Assembly (NCBI RefSeq): GCF_033708015.1
Contig: NZ_CP137920.1
Coordinates: 2,356,001-2,420,000, forward strand
Direction: 5' to 3'
Length of the DNA stretch: 64,000 nt
Source of the DNA: Proteus vulgaris
GTDB taxonomy: Bacteria > Pseudomonadota > Gammaproteobacteria > Enterobacterales > Enterobacteriaceae
Of this stretch, positions 36,666-45,942 are shown one piece after another. The notes under the pieces are model-generated. The model was not told where the DNA came from. It made no database searches and saw nothing but the letters and a program-made list of their open reading frames with translations. A program made the translations under genes and the position numbers. Within the stretch, counting starts at the first letter, position 1. Each line of letters starts with the position of its first letter.

Positions 36666-37088
36666 ATGAATACACCAACTTGGATTTTATTAGCGTTTGC
36701 TGGCTGGACACTTCTCATTTTATTTGGCACCGTTGGTGTATACCGCTGGTCACGTATTTTAACTGGCCGCGCAACCGTTGGAGAGTGGCAAGCAAATAAA
36801 CCACAAGGTAGCGATTGGTATCAGCGTGCTATTGCAGCCCACCGTAATTGTATTGAAAACTTACCCGTGTATACGGCGATTGTTGTCGCCATGAATTTCA
36901 CTCACACAGAAAGTTATCTTCTTAATATTTTAGCAATTATTGTTTTTATCAGCCGAATTGCACAAAGTCTTATTCATATTTGTCTGACACAAACCGACAA
37001 AGTAGCAACATGGCGGTTTATTTTCTTCTTTACACAAATCGTGATGATGATTTGGATGGGAATTAATATCGCTATTAATGCAATTTAA
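36666..37088 (+). CDS. MAPEG-family membrane protein
   Basis: This 140-residue inner-membrane protein of the MAPEG family (related to eicosanoid and glutathione metabolism enzymes) has four hydrophobic segments. It carries the typical QRAIAAHRNCIENLPVYTAIVV and RIAQSLIHI pattern. A function in glutathione-linked chemistry is plausible but not shown. The ATG at 36666 (MNTPTWIL) is preferred over an upstream TTG at 36654. It follows the persulfide-dioxygenase-like gene closely and ends at a strong hairpin, which suggests a two-gene operon controlled by the BigR-type repressor. Confidence 0.85.
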   Translation: MNTPTWILLAFAGWTLLILFGTVGVYRWSRILTGRATVGEWQANKPQGSDWYQRAIAAHRNCIENLPVYTAIVVAMNFTHTESYLLNILAIIVFISRIAQSLIHICLTQTDKVATWRFIFFFTQIVMMIWMGINIAINAI

Positions 37089-37219
37089 AAAGAACATAAA
37101 TAATTACGGAACGGCCTTAATAATAGATTCCGCAACATTCTTCAATAATAGATTGGGGAAAATGCCGGAAGGATCAATATAGCTCTATAATGAAAAACGA
37201 CCACACTTATCATTAAACT

Positions 37220-37254
37220 ATAAAACGCCCGATGAAGTTCATCGAGCGTTTTAT
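37220..37254. terminator. Long hairpin terminator between the MAPEG gene and uraA
   Basis: A 16-bp stem (37220-37235 with 37239-37254) has one mismatch and a 3-base loop. Outer ATAAAAC/GTTTTAT arms give A/T tracts on both strands, so it can end both convergent transcripts. Confidence 0.8.
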
Positions 37255-37313
37255 GCCTAAAAAATTATCAACCTATATCAAACCAGAATATAAATTCTGA
37301 TCTTCTGACTTAA

Positions 37314-38615
37314 TTACTTTTTGTTTGCGGTCCCACTAACCGATTCAATGGTGTTATCTACGAGTTCTGTTTCAGGACGAACAATACTGACTAATTTAAA
37401 GATTAGGCTTAAAACAATACCAACTATCGTCGCTAAAGCCATACCTTTTAACTCCGCCGCACCGATCTGAATCGATGCACCACTGACACCAACAATCAGA
37501 ATAATTGCCGTTAATATCAAGTTTTGAGGTTTGTTGTAATCCACTTTTGAATCTAATAAGACACGAATACCTGATGCACCGATGACACCGTAAAGCAGTA
37601 ATGAAACGCCACCCATAACTGGAACAGGTACAGCAGCAATAGCCGCCGCGAGTTTACCAACACACGATAATAAGATGGCGAGAATTGCCGCACCACCAAT
37701 AACCCATGAGCTATAAACCTTAGTGATAGCCATAACACCGATGTTTTCACCATATGTGGTATTGGGTGTTGAGCCAAAGAAACCGGAAATAATGGTAGAG
37801 AAACCGTTTGCGAACATAGAACGATGTAGGCCAGGGTTTTTCATTAAATCACGTTGTACAATATTGGCTGTAACAACAAGGTGTCCAACGTGCTCAGCAA
37901 TAACAACTAATGCAGCCGGTAGGATAATAAAGATTGCACTCCATTCAAAACGGGGAGAATAGAATGTCGGTAGTGCAAACCAGTTAGCTTCTTTTATGGG
38001 TGTAATATCAACGACGCCCAAGAAGAAAGAGAGTGCATAACCTGCTAATACCCCAATAAGGATAGGAATAATAGCAAGGAATCCTCTAAACATTACAGAA
38101 CCTAAGATAGTCACACCTAAAGTGACCATAGAGATAAGCAGTGTCTGGCTATCAACCGGTGTATCTTCACTGGGTAATAATCCTGCCATTCCAGCAGCCG
38201 TTCCTGCTAATTCAAGCCCGATGACGGCAACGATTGCGCCCATTGCCGCAGGCGGAAACATCACATTAATCCAACCTCGCCCTGCTATTTTGACAATACC
38301 GGCAACGAGACAAAATAACACACCACAGACAATGAATCCCCCGAGTGCTAATTCATACCCTAAAGGTAATAATAAAAGTACAGGTGAGATAAATGCAAAA
38401 CTTGAACCTAAATAAGCAGGAATGCGTCCTTTACAAATAAAGAGATAAAGCAGGGTTCCGATCCCGTTAAATAACAATATTGTTGCCGGATTAACTTTAA
38501 ATAAAATTGGCACAAGTACGGTGGCGCCAAACATTGCAAACAAATGTTGAAGGCTCAACGGAATTGTTTGTAATAATGGTGGGCGCTCTTCTACCCCGAT
38601 TGCACGACGAGTCAT
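37314..38615 (-). CDS. uraA: Uracil:proton symporter
   Basis: UraA imports uracil across the inner membrane. The 433 residues match E. coli UraA almost throughout (MTRRAIGVEERPPLLQTIPLSLQHLFAMFGATVLVP; FPPAAMGAIVAVIGLELAG; VIAEHVGHLVVTANI; GFFGSTPNTTYGENIGVMAITKVYS, each in part). There are fourteen membrane segments and a core Glu in VIAEHVGH. The gene follows upp on the same strand. A hairpin terminator sits between them, so uraA may be reached by read-through or have its own promoter. Confidence 0.97.
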   Translation of the reverse strand: MTRRAIGVEERPPLLQTIPLSLQHLFAMFGATVLVPILFKVNPATILLFNGIGTLLYLFICKGRIPAYLGSSFAFISPVLLLLPLGYELALGGFIVCGVLFCLVAGIVKIAGRGWINVMFPPAAMGAIVAVIGLELAGTAAGMAGLLPSEDTPVDSQTLLISMVTLGVTILGSVMFRGFLAIIPILIGVLAGYALSFFLGVVDITPIKEANWFALPTFYSPRFEWSAIFIILPAALVVIAEHVGHLVVTANIVQRDLMKNPGLHRSMFANGFSTIISGFFGSTPNTTYGENIGVMAITKVYSSWVIGGAAILAILLSCVGKLAAAIAAVPVPVMGGVSLLLYGVIGASGIRVLLDSKVDYNKPQNLILTAIILIVGVSGASIQIGAAELKGMALATIVGIVLSLIFKLVSIVRPETELVDNTIESVSGTANKK

Positions 38616-38772
38616 GCTTACGACCTCTCTTTAATATGAATGTAAAATTGGTTTATATTTTTAACTTTATACTTGTCCTACTTTAAATCGCCGCATTGCT
38701 GACTACACCTACACATCGTCGTCACCTAGCAGCACCTTAAAATATTTAAAATATAGAACAAATATGTGATCC

Positions 38773-38799
38773 AAAAAAAAGCCGACTATCAAAGTCGGC
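38773..38799 (-). terminator. Terminator between upp and uraA
   Basis: GCCGACT (38781-38787) and AGTCGGC (38793-38799) form a stem followed on the minus strand by eight U residues (complement of 38773-38780). It lies seven bases after the upp stop and would limit transcription into uraA. Confidence 0.88.
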
Positions 38800-38806
38800 T
38801 TAATTA

Positions 38807-39433
38807 TTATTTTGTACCAAATATCTTATCGCCCGCATCGCCAAGACCTGGAACGATGTACCCGTGCTCATTAAGATGACTATCAATAGATGCAGTATAT
38901 AACTCCACATCTGGATGAGCTTCTTCTAATGCCTTAATCCCTTCTGGAGCAGCAACCAGAACTAATACTTTAATTGAAGTACAGCCCGCATTTTTTAATA
39001 AATCAATTGTGGCAATCATAGAGCCGCCTGTTGCTAACATAGGGTCAACAACAAGAGCCATACGCTCTTCAATATTGGATGCTAATTTCTGGAAGTAAGG
39101 GACAGGTTTTAATGTTTCTTCATCGCGGTAAACGCCAACTACACTGATTCGGGCGCTAGGAATATTTTCTAATACTCCGTCCATCATCCCGATACCGGCA
39201 CGGAGGATAGGAACTACTGTGATTTTTTTTCCTTTAATCTGTTCTATCTCTACCGAACCACACCAACCTTCTATTGTTACCGTCTCTGTTTCTAAATCGG
39301 CGGTAGCTTCATACGTCAGTAGACTGGAAACTTCTGAAGCCAGTTCACGAAAGCGCTTAGTGCTTATATCATGATCTCGCATCAGCCCCAATTTATGTTG
39401 AATGAGTGGGTGTTTTACCTCAACGATCTTCAT
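38807..39433 (-). CDS. upp: Uracil phosphoribosyltransferase
   Basis: Upp converts uracil and PRPP to UMP in the pyrimidine salvage pathway. The 208 residues begin [20 protein letters not shown]. They carry the PRPP-binding motif [16 protein letters not shown] (residues about 130-145) and the uracil-binding [12 protein letters not shown] near the end. Length equals the E. coli protein. The start is preceded by AGGAGAAA. Its promoter has a GA-T7-G initiation region. Confidence 0.97.
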   Translation of the reverse strand: MKIVEVKHPLIQHKLGLMRDHDISTKRFRELASEVSSLLTYEATADLETETVTIEGWCGSVEIEQIKGKKITVVPILRAGIGMMDGVLENIPSARISVVGVYRDEETLKPVPYFQKLASNIEERMALVVDPMLATGGSMIATIDLLKNAGCTSIKVLVLVAAPEGIKALEEAHPDVELYTASIDSHLNEHGYIVPGLGDAGDKIFGTK

Positions 39434-39462
39434 AATTTCTCCTAATGTACGACGCAGCCTGA

Positions 39463-39483
39463 CAAAAAAATCGCGAGATTATA
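39463..39483 (-). promoter_or_regulatory. upp promoter with GATTTTTTTG start region
   Basis: On the minus strand a perfect -10 box TATAAT (39478-39483) is followed by CTCGC and then GATTTTTTTG (39472 to 39463). In E. coli, the upp promoter has the same kind of start (G or A followed by a T-run), where UTP level decides between reiterative and productive transcripts. The start would be G at 39472 or A at 39471, about 40 bases before the upp ATG. Confidence 0.75.
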
Positions 39484-39585
39484 CCGCTTTTTTGCCAACA
39501 TTCCATCGTTTTTCTATTGATATTGATCAAACGCACAGCTTTTAACCACACCAACATGAATAATTGTGACCTATAAAGAAGATCC

Positions 39586-39601
39586 TCGCAAACGTTTGCT
39601 T
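39586..39601 (+). promoter_or_regulatory. PurR box upstream of purM
   Basis: TCGCAAACGTTTGCTT matches the PurR box ACGCAAACGTTTTCGT at 13 of 16 positions, including the central GCAAACGTTT core. It lies 64 bases upstream of purM and just before a TAGAAT -10-like hexamer (39609-39614), so it should repress purMN when purines are abundant. Confidence 0.8.
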
Positions 39602-39664
39602 TGCCTGTTAGAATAGCCCCCGCACACATTTTTTCTTAACAGCAACTTGCCGTGAGGGCTCTAC

Positions 39665-40705
39665 GTGACTAACAAATCCTCTCTCAGCTATAAAGATGCC
39701 GGTGTCGACATTGACGCAGGTAATGCTTTAGTCGATCGTATCAAAGGTGTAGTAAAAGAAACCCGCCGTCCTGAAGTTATGGGAGGTTTAGGTGGTTTTG
39801 GCGCACTTTGTGCGATCCCATCTAAATACCGTGAACCTATTTTAGTTTCAGGCACCGATGGCGTAGGAACTAAACTTCGCCTTGCGATGGATTTAAATCG
39901 CCACGATGACATCGGGATTGATTTAGTCGCAATGTGTGTCAACGATTTAATTGTTCAAGGTGCAGAACCCCTTTTCTTCCTTGACTACTATGCCACAGGA
40001 AAATTGGATGTCGATACCGCAGCACGCGTAGTAACAGGTATCGCAGAAGGTTGTAAGCAATCGGGTTGTGCATTAGTGGGGGGTGAAACGGCTGAAATGC
40101 CGGGAATGTATCACGGTAATGATTATGATATCGCTGGTTTTTGTGTCGGTGTGGTTGAAAAATCAGAAATTATCGATGGTAGCAAAGTTAAAGCGGGTGA
40201 TGCGCTGATTGCTTTGGCATCAAGTGGACCTCATTCTAATGGGTATTCATTAATCAGAAAAATTCTTGAAGTTAGCAATACCCATGCTGAAAACACTTCC
40301 TTAGGTGATAAATCATTAGCTGATCACCTATTAGCCCCCACTCGAATTTATGTAAAATCACTGCTTTCATTAATTGAAAATGTCGATATCCATGCAGTAG
40401 CACATATTACAGGTGGTGGCTTTTGGGAAAATATTCCTCGAGTATTACCAGAAAACACTCAAGCACGTATTGACAGTAAAAGCTGGGAATGGCCAGTGGT
40501 TTTCAAATGGTTGCAAGATGCAGGACACGTCAGCACACATGAAATGTATCGTACCTTTAACTGCGGCGTTGGATTATTAATTGCTGTTAACCCAAATGAC
40601 GTTGAAAAAACATTAGCACACCTTGCAGAGTGTGGTGAAAACGCCTGGTTAATTGGTGAAATTGCGCCACAAGCTACGGGTGAAGAACAAGTTATTATTA
40701 ACTAA
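39665..40705 (+). CDS. purM: Phosphoribosylformylglycinamidine cyclo-ligase (AIR synthetase)
   Basis: PurM closes the imidazole ring to give AIR in purine synthesis. The 346 residues match E. coli PurM, with the glycine-rich [11 protein letters not shown], the [14 protein letters not shown] nucleotide-binding segment, [12 protein letters not shown], and [16 protein letters not shown]. Translation starts at GTG (39665), after a GTGAGGG ribosome-binding sequence. It is followed by purN 13 bases later in one operon. A PurR box lies upstream. Confidence 0.97.
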   Translation: MTNKSSLSYKDAGVDIDAGNALVDRIKGVVKETRRPEVMGGLGGFGALCAIPSKYREPILVSGTDGVGTKLRLAMDLNRHDDIGIDLVAMCVNDLIVQGAEPLFFLDYYATGKLDVDTAARVVTGIAEGCKQSGCALVGGETAEMPGMYHGNDYDIAGFCVGVVEKSEIIDGSKVKAGDALIALASSGPHSNGYSLIRKILEVSNTHAENTSLGDKSLADHLLAPTRIYVKSLLSLIENVDIHAVAHITGGGFWENIPRVLPENTQARIDSKSWEWPVVFKWLQDAGHVSTHEMYRTFNCGVGLLIAVNPNDVEKTLAHLAECGENAWLIGEIAPQATGEEQVIIN

Positions 40706-40718
40706 TGAAAGTATGTGA

Positions 40719-41348
40719 ATGAAAAATATTGTCGTCCTCATCTCAGGAAACGGCAGCAACCTACAGGCGATTATTGACGCCTGTAGGGCGAATAAAATCA
40801 CGGGTAATGTGGTTGCTGTCTTAAGTAATAAAGCTGATGCATATGGTCTTGAACGGGCAAAACTTGCTGATATTCCCGCTTATTTTGTTGATCCGACTCT
40901 CTATAACGACAGAGCTGACTACGATAGTGCGTTAATTAAACAAATCGATGCTTATCAACCCGACATTGTGGTTTTAGCTGGTTTTATGCGTATTTTATCG
41001 CCTGATTTTGTGACACATTATCAGCATAAATTATTAAATATTCATCCTTCTTTGCTTCCTAAATACCCCGGATTACACACTCACCGCCAAGTTTTAGCGA
41101 ATAAAGACGCTTTTCATGGCGTGACCGTCCATTTTGTGACAGAAGAACTTGATGGAGGTCCCATGATTATTCAAGCTCGCATTCCTGTTTTACCGGATGA
41201 TACTGAACAATCATTACAAACAAGAATACAAACGGAAGAGTATCGTATTTACCCATTAGCGATCGGTTGGTTAGCTGAAGAACGATTAAAAATGAAGAAT
41301 AATCAAGCTTTTCTCGATGACATTGCGCTTTTCGACAGCCTTGGTTAA
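40719..41348 (+). CDS. purN: Phosphoribosylglycinamide formyltransferase
   Basis: PurN transfers a formyl group from 10-formyl-tetrahydrofolate to GAR in purine synthesis. The 209 residues have the N-terminal VLISGNGSNLQAII loop, the catalytic Asn/His segment LLNIHPSLLPKYPGLHTHRQ, and the Asp-containing VTEELDGGPMIIQ. It follows purM and ends at a hairpin terminator, as in E. coli. Confidence 0.96.
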   Translation: MKNIVVLISGNGSNLQAIIDACRANKITGNVVAVLSNKADAYGLERAKLADIPAYFVDPTLYNDRADYDSALIKQIDAYQPDIVVLAGFMRILSPDFVTHYQHKLLNIHPSLLPKYPGLHTHRQVLANKDAFHGVTVHFVTEELDGGPMIIQARIPVLPDDTEQSLQTRIQTEEYRIYPLAIGWLAEERLKMKNNQAFLDDIALFDSLG

Positions 41349-41365
41349 CTATTTCGTTTAAGATA

Positions 41366-41408
41366 AAAAGTCACATTGTGCTACAATGTAGCCCACGTGA
41401 CTTTTTTT
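41366..41408 (+). terminator. Terminator after purN
   Basis: AAAGTCAC (41367-41374) pairs with GTGACTTT (41397-41404), followed by more T residues. A small inner hairpin (ATTGT/ACAAT) lies in the loop. Confidence 0.85.
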
Positions 41409-41454
41409 GTGTCACCCTTTTCTCTTTTTATTCAATGCATTCACCGAGGTGCTT

Positions 41455-42045
41455 ATGTCTGGTGGTAAGAAAGTTCCACCTATAAAATTACGTCCTCTCG
41501 AACGAGAAGATCTCTCTTTTGTCCATCAACTTGATAATAATGCCAGCGTTATGCGTTATTGGTTTGAAGAGCCTTATGAAGCTTTTATCGAGTTAAGCGA
41601 CCTTTATGAAAAACATATTCACGACCAAAGCGAACGTCGTTTTATTGCCGAAAGTGACGGCACTAAAGTTGGACTTGTCGAATTAGTTGAAATTGATTAT
41701 GTTCACCGTCGCGCTGAATTCCAAATTATTATCGCCCCTGCGCATCAAGGTCATGGATATGCTGCACGAGCAGCAAAACTTGCGATGGATTACGCTTTTT
41801 CTGTACTCAATTTATACAAACTCTATTTAATCGTTGATAAAGAAAATGCTAAAGCGATTCATATTTATCAAAAGCTTGGCTTTAAAAAAGAAGGTGATTT
41901 AATAGATGAGTTTTTTGTTAACGGTGCCTACCGTTCTGCGATTAGAATGTGTACTTTCCAAGCGCCTTATTTTGAAAAAAAAGCCAAAGAGGCGAAACCC
42001 GAAAATTTTGTTAAACCGGGTGCGACTATTAAGCAACATGTCTGA
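41455..42045 (+). CDS. speG: Spermidine N1-acetyltransferase
   Basis: SpeG acetylates spermidine (and spermine) with acetyl-CoA and so prevents polyamine toxicity. The 196-residue protein is a GNAT enzyme close to E. coli Spe[43 protein letters not shown], then [27 protein letters not shown] with the acetyl-CoA loop, and [20 protein letters not shown] (each in part). The start is the ATG at 41455 after GAGGT. Upstream in-frame extension to 41407 overlaps the purN terminator and is not real. It is placed before ppk, as a separate unit. Confidence 0.93.
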   Translation: MSGGKKVPPIKLRPLEREDLSFVHQLDNNASVMRYWFEEPYEAFIELSDLYEKHIHDQSERRFIAESDGTKVGLVELVEIDYVHRRAEFQIIIAPAHQGHGYAARAAKLAMDYAFSVLNLYKLYLIVDKENAKAIHIYQKLGFKKEGDLIDEFFVNGAYRSAIRMCTFQAPYFEKKAKEAKPENFVKPGATIKQHV

Positions 42046-42091
42046 TTTATTCAGATATTAAGTATTAACTTTAACCCTTGTTGGAGTTCAG

Positions 42092-44173
42092 ATGTCCCAG
42101 GAACGACTCTATATTGATAAAGAGATCAGTTGGCTTGCGTTTAACGAACGTGTATTACAAGAGGCTGCTGATAAACGAAACCCGTTAATTGAAAGAGTCA
42201 GGTTTCTGGGGATCTATTCAAATAATCTTGATGAGTTTTATAAGGTTCGTTTTGCCGATGTAAAACGCCGTATTTTAATTAACGAGGAGCGTGGCTCACG
42301 CTCTGCATCAAGTCATGCTCGCCATCTTATAAAGAAAATTCAATCAAAAGTGGCTAAAGCCGACCAAGAGTTTGATGCTTTATACAATGATTTGTTATTA
42401 GAGATGGCACGAAACCAAATCTTTCTAATTAACGAACGCCAAATCTCTCCGAATCAACAAATCTGGTTACGCCAATATTTCCGTCAAAATTTAAGAAAAC
42501 ACATCACACCTATTTTGATTAATCCTGAAACAGACTTGGTGGAGTTTCTTAAAGATGACTATACCTATTTAGCGGTTGAAATTGTGCAAGGGCAAATTAT
42601 TCATTATGCCCTGTTAGAAATTCCATCAGACAAAGTCCCTCGTTTTGTTATTCTCCCAACAGACCAAGGACGTAGTAAGAAAAAATCCATGATTTTATTG
42701 GATAATATTTTACGCTACTGCCTTGATGAGGTATTTAAAGGCTTTTTTGATTATGATTCATTAAATGCTTATTCCATGAAAATGACGCGAGATGCGGAGT
42801 ATGATCTTGCGACAGAAATGGAATCAAGTTTACTTGAAATGATGTCATCAACATTAAAACAACGCCTGACTGCAGAGCCTGTCCGTTTTGTTTATCAGCG
42901 TGATATGCCTGATGAAATGGTAGCATTATTGCGCAGTAAACTCGGTTTATCGAATAATGATTCCGTTATTGCGGGAGGTCGTTATCATAATTTTAAAGAT
43001 TTTATTAACTTCCCCAACGAAGGCAGTAAATTCCTATTAAATAAACCCATCCCACGTTTACGCCATGTTTGGTTTGATAATTTCCGTAATGGCTTTGATG
43101 CCATACGTGAGCGCGATGTCTTACTCTATTATCCTTATCATACTTTTGAACATGTGCTGGAATTGCTACGTCAAGCCTCATTTGATCCAAGTGTTATCTC
43201 AATAAAGATTAATATTTACCGTGTTGCTAAAGATTCTCGGATCATAGATTCGATGATCCATGCTGCTCATAACGGTAAACGTGTCACGGTCGTTGTTGAG
43301 TTACAAGCGCGTTTTGATGAAGCCGCGAATATTCACTGGGCAAAACGTCTGACAGAAGCGGGGGTACATGTTATTTTCTCTGCTCCAGGCCTGAAAATTC
43401 ACGCGAAATTATTTATTATTTCTCGCTTAGAAGACGGTGAAATTATCCGTTATGCCCATATTGGTACGGGAAATTTCAACGAGAAAACCGCGCGTCTCTA
43501 TACTGACTATTCACTATTAACTGCAAATACTGAAATTACTAATGAAGTACGTCGCGTCTTTAGTTTTATTGAAAACCCTTATCGCCCTGTGACGTTTGAA
43601 CATTTGATGGTTTCACCACAAAACTCACGTACCCTTTTAAATCAATTAATCACCAATGAAATTCACAGTGCTCAAGCAGGACATCCCGCGGGGATCACAT
43701 TAAAAGTGAATAACTTAGTTGATGAAGAGCTAGTTAATCGCCTTTATGATGCCTCAGAAGCGGGGGTAAAAATACGATTGTTAGTCCGTGGTATGTGTTC
43801 TTTAGTCCCTAATCAACCGGGATTTAGTGAAAATATTCAGGTCACCAGTATTGTTGATCGTTTTTTAGAACACGACCGTGTTTATGTGTTCACGAATAAA
43901 GGTGATGAAAAAATCTTTCTCTCTTCTGCGGATTGGATGACGAGAAACCTTGACTATCGTATTGAGGTTGCGGTGGCTTTGCTTGATCCTCAACTTAAGC
44001 AACGCGTTCTTGATATACTGGATATTCAATTTAATGACACCGTAAAAGCTCGTTATATCGATAAGGATTTAACAAATAGCTATGTTCCTCGTGGAAATAA
44101 ACGTAAGATCCGTTCCCAACTTGCTGTCTATGAATATATTAAATTGTTAGAACAACCCAGTTCACGAGCGTAA
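42092..44173 (+). CDS. ppk: Polyphosphate kinase 1
   Basis: Ppk polymerises ATP gamma-phosphate into inorganic polyphosphate. The 693 residues show the N-terminal domain ([37 protein letters not shown]), the phospholipase-D-like catalytic half, and the conserved His segments [10 protein letters not shown] and [21 protein letters not shown]. The C-terminal segment [16 protein letters not shown] is also present. Length matches E. coli (688). A TTGGAG ribosome-binding sequence precedes the ATG. It is followed four bases later by ppx, so the two form an operon. Confidence 0.97.
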   Translation: MSQERLYIDKEISWLAFNERVLQEAADKRNPLIERVRFLGIYSNNLDEFYKVRFADVKRRILINEERGSRSASSHARHLIKKIQSKVAKADQEFDALYNDLLLEMARNQIFLINERQISPNQQIWLRQYFRQNLRKHITPILINPETDLVEFLKDDYTYLAVEIVQGQIIHYALLEIPSDKVPRFVILPTDQGRSKKKSMILLDNILRYCLDEVFKGFFDYDSLNAYSMKMTRDAEYDLATEMESSLLEMMSSTLKQRLTAEPVRFVYQRDMPDEMVALLRSKLGLSNNDSVIAGGRYHNFKDFINFPNEGSKFLLNKPIPRLRHVWFDNFRNGFDAIRERDVLLYYPYHTFEHVLELLRQASFDPSVISIKINIYRVAKDSRIIDSMIHAAHNGKRVTVVVELQARFDEAANIHWAKRLTEAGVHVIFSAPGLKIHAKLFIISRLEDGEIIRYAHIGTGNFNEKTARLYTDYSLLTANTEITNEVRRVFSFIENPYRPVTFEHLMVSPQNSRTLLNQLITNEIHSAQAGHPAGITLKVNNLVDEELVNRLYDASEAGVKIRLLVRGMCSLVPNQPGFSENIQVTSIVDRFLEHDRVYVFTNKGDEKIFLSSADWMTRNLDYRIEVAVALLDPQLKQRVLDILDIQFNDTVKARYIDKDLTNSYVPRGNKRKIRSQLAVYEYIKLLEQPSSRA

Positions 44174-44177
44174 TTTT

Positions 44178-45710
44178 ATGCCTTTATCACAAGATGACTC
44201 TTCACCACGTCCTTTAGAAATTGCGGCTATTGACCTCGGTTCTAATAGTTTTCATATGATAATTGCGCGTGTTGTTAATGGCGCATTACAAGTATTAAGC
44301 CGTTTAAAACAGCGAGTTTATCTTGCTGATGGACTTGATGATGATAACGAATTAAGCGAAGAAGCTATGTTACGTGGGCTTTCCGCCCTTTCTCTTTTTG
44401 CTGAAAGGTTACAGGGCTTTCCTGCTGAAAATGTTACAGTCGTAGGCACACACACTTTGCGTGTCGCGACGAATGCGAAAGTCTTTCTTCAACGGGCTAA
44501 AGACGTTATTCCTTATCCTATTGAAATTATTTCTGGGCATGAAGAAGCTCGACTTATTTTTATGGGTGTTGAACACACTCAATCTGAAAAAGGTCGAAAG
44601 CTCGTTATCGATATCGGGGGTGGCTCAACCGAATTAGTGATTGGTGAAAATTTTGAGCCCATTTTAATCGAAAGCCAACGTATGGGGTGTGTCAGTTTTA
44701 GCCGCCAATTTTTCCCAGAACAAAAAATTAGCGAATCCGCTTTTCGTAAAGCACGAGAAAAAGCAGCGCGTAAAATGGAAAAAATTGCATGGCAATATAA
44801 AATGACGGGTTGGGACGTGGCTTTAGGCGCATCAGGAACAATTAAAGCGGCTCATGAGATCTTAGTTGAGTTCGGTGAAAAAGACGGTGTTATCACACCA
44901 GAACGTCTACTTATGCTCACTAAACAAGTTTTACGATTTAAGAAATTTAAAGATATTACCCTGCCGGGTTTATCCGATGAACGTAAACATGTTTTTGTTC
45001 CAGGTTTAGCGATTTTATGCGGTATTTTTGATTCATTAGGATTGAAAGCGCTACACCTATCTGACGGTGCATTACGTGAAGGTGTGCTGTATGAAATGGA
45101 AGGCCGATTCCGTCATCAAGATATTCGCCAACGCACAGCGAAAAGCCTTGCAGAGCACTATAATATCGATAGAGAACAAGCCAAACGTGTTCTTGAAACC
45201 ATGCAATCTCTTTACGCTCAGTGGGCACAGCAAAATTCAAAACTGGTTCGCCCTGATTTAGAGGCTATTTTAGTTTGGGCTGTCATGTTACATGAAGTCG
45301 GATTAAGCATTAATTTAAGTGGATTGCACCGCCATTCTGCCTATATTCTTTCAAATACTGATTTACCCGGTTTTAATCAAGAGCAGCAGTTGTTATTAAC
45401 AACCTTGGTTCGCTATCACCGCAAAGGGATCAAGTTAGATGAATTGCCTAAATTTAATCTTTATAAAAAGAAACAGTATTTCCCTCTCGTACAAATACTA
45501 AGATTAGCAACTTTACTTAATAATCAGCGACAATCGACAACAAAACCTGCATCTTTGCGTTTAGTCACAGAGGAAAATCATTGGACGCTTTATTTTCCTA
45601 AAAAATATCTTTCCGATAACACATTGATGGAATTGGATTTAGAAAAAGAACAAGAACATTGGCAGTCTGTTCCGGGGTGGAAACTGGATATAAAAGAGGA
45701 ATCTGCTTAA
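44178..45710 (+). CDS. ppx: Exopolyphosphatase
   Basis: Ppx removes terminal phosphate from polyphosphate and also hydrolyses pppGpp. The 510 residues belong to the Ppx/GppA actin-like fold. Signatures are [46 protein letters not shown] and [13 protein letters not shown]. The C-terminal helical HD-like region follows (residues 310-510). It overlaps functionally with ppk, four bases upstream. An intrinsic terminator lies 20 bases after the stop. Confidence 0.97.
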   Translation: MPLSQDDSSPRPLEIAAIDLGSNSFHMIIARVVNGALQVLSRLKQRVYLADGLDDDNELSEEAMLRGLSALSLFAERLQGFPAENVTVVGTHTLRVATNAKVFLQRAKDVIPYPIEIISGHEEARLIFMGVEHTQSEKGRKLVIDIGGGSTELVIGENFEPILIESQRMGCVSFSRQFFPEQKISESAFRKAREKAARKMEKIAWQYKMTGWDVALGASGTIKAAHEILVEFGEKDGVITPERLLMLTKQVLRFKKFKDITLPGLSDERKHVFVPGLAILCGIFDSLGLKALHLSDGALREGVLYEMEGRFRHQDIRQRTAKSLAEHYNIDREQAKRVLETMQSLYAQWAQQNSKLVRPDLEAILVWAVMLHEVGLSINLSGLHRHSAYILSNTDLPGFNQEQQLLLTTLVRYHRKGIKLDELPKFNLYKKKQYFPLVQILRLATLLNNQRQSTTKPASLRLVTEENHWTLYFPKKYLSDNTLMELDLEKEQEHWQSVPGWKLDIKEESA

Positions 45711-45729
45711 CAATATGATATTATAAAGA

Positions 45730-45755
45730 AAAAGACGCTAGTCAATGCGTCTTTT
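45730..45755 (+). terminator. Terminator after ppx
   Basis: AAAAGACGC (45730-45738) pairs with GCGTCTTTT (45747-45755), in a short AT-rich stretch after ppx. Confidence 0.82.
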
Positions 45756-45942
45756 GTTGCATATATCATACAACAACTATCACATAACAACATAGGTTTG
45801 ATTTGTGACCATAATATGAACATCACCAACGCAATATTGTTCAAGATTCATATTTTTTATACGGAGAAAACCGATAATCATCCTAAAATGGAATAATTAG
45901 TGTCTATGGTTATCTCCCTCATAAGAATTAAAAAGGAATAAC

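Noticed and set aside
45711..45942. M-box magnesium riboswitch before mgtE
   Set aside because: The conserved M-box segments were not seen; only a weak hairpin is present.
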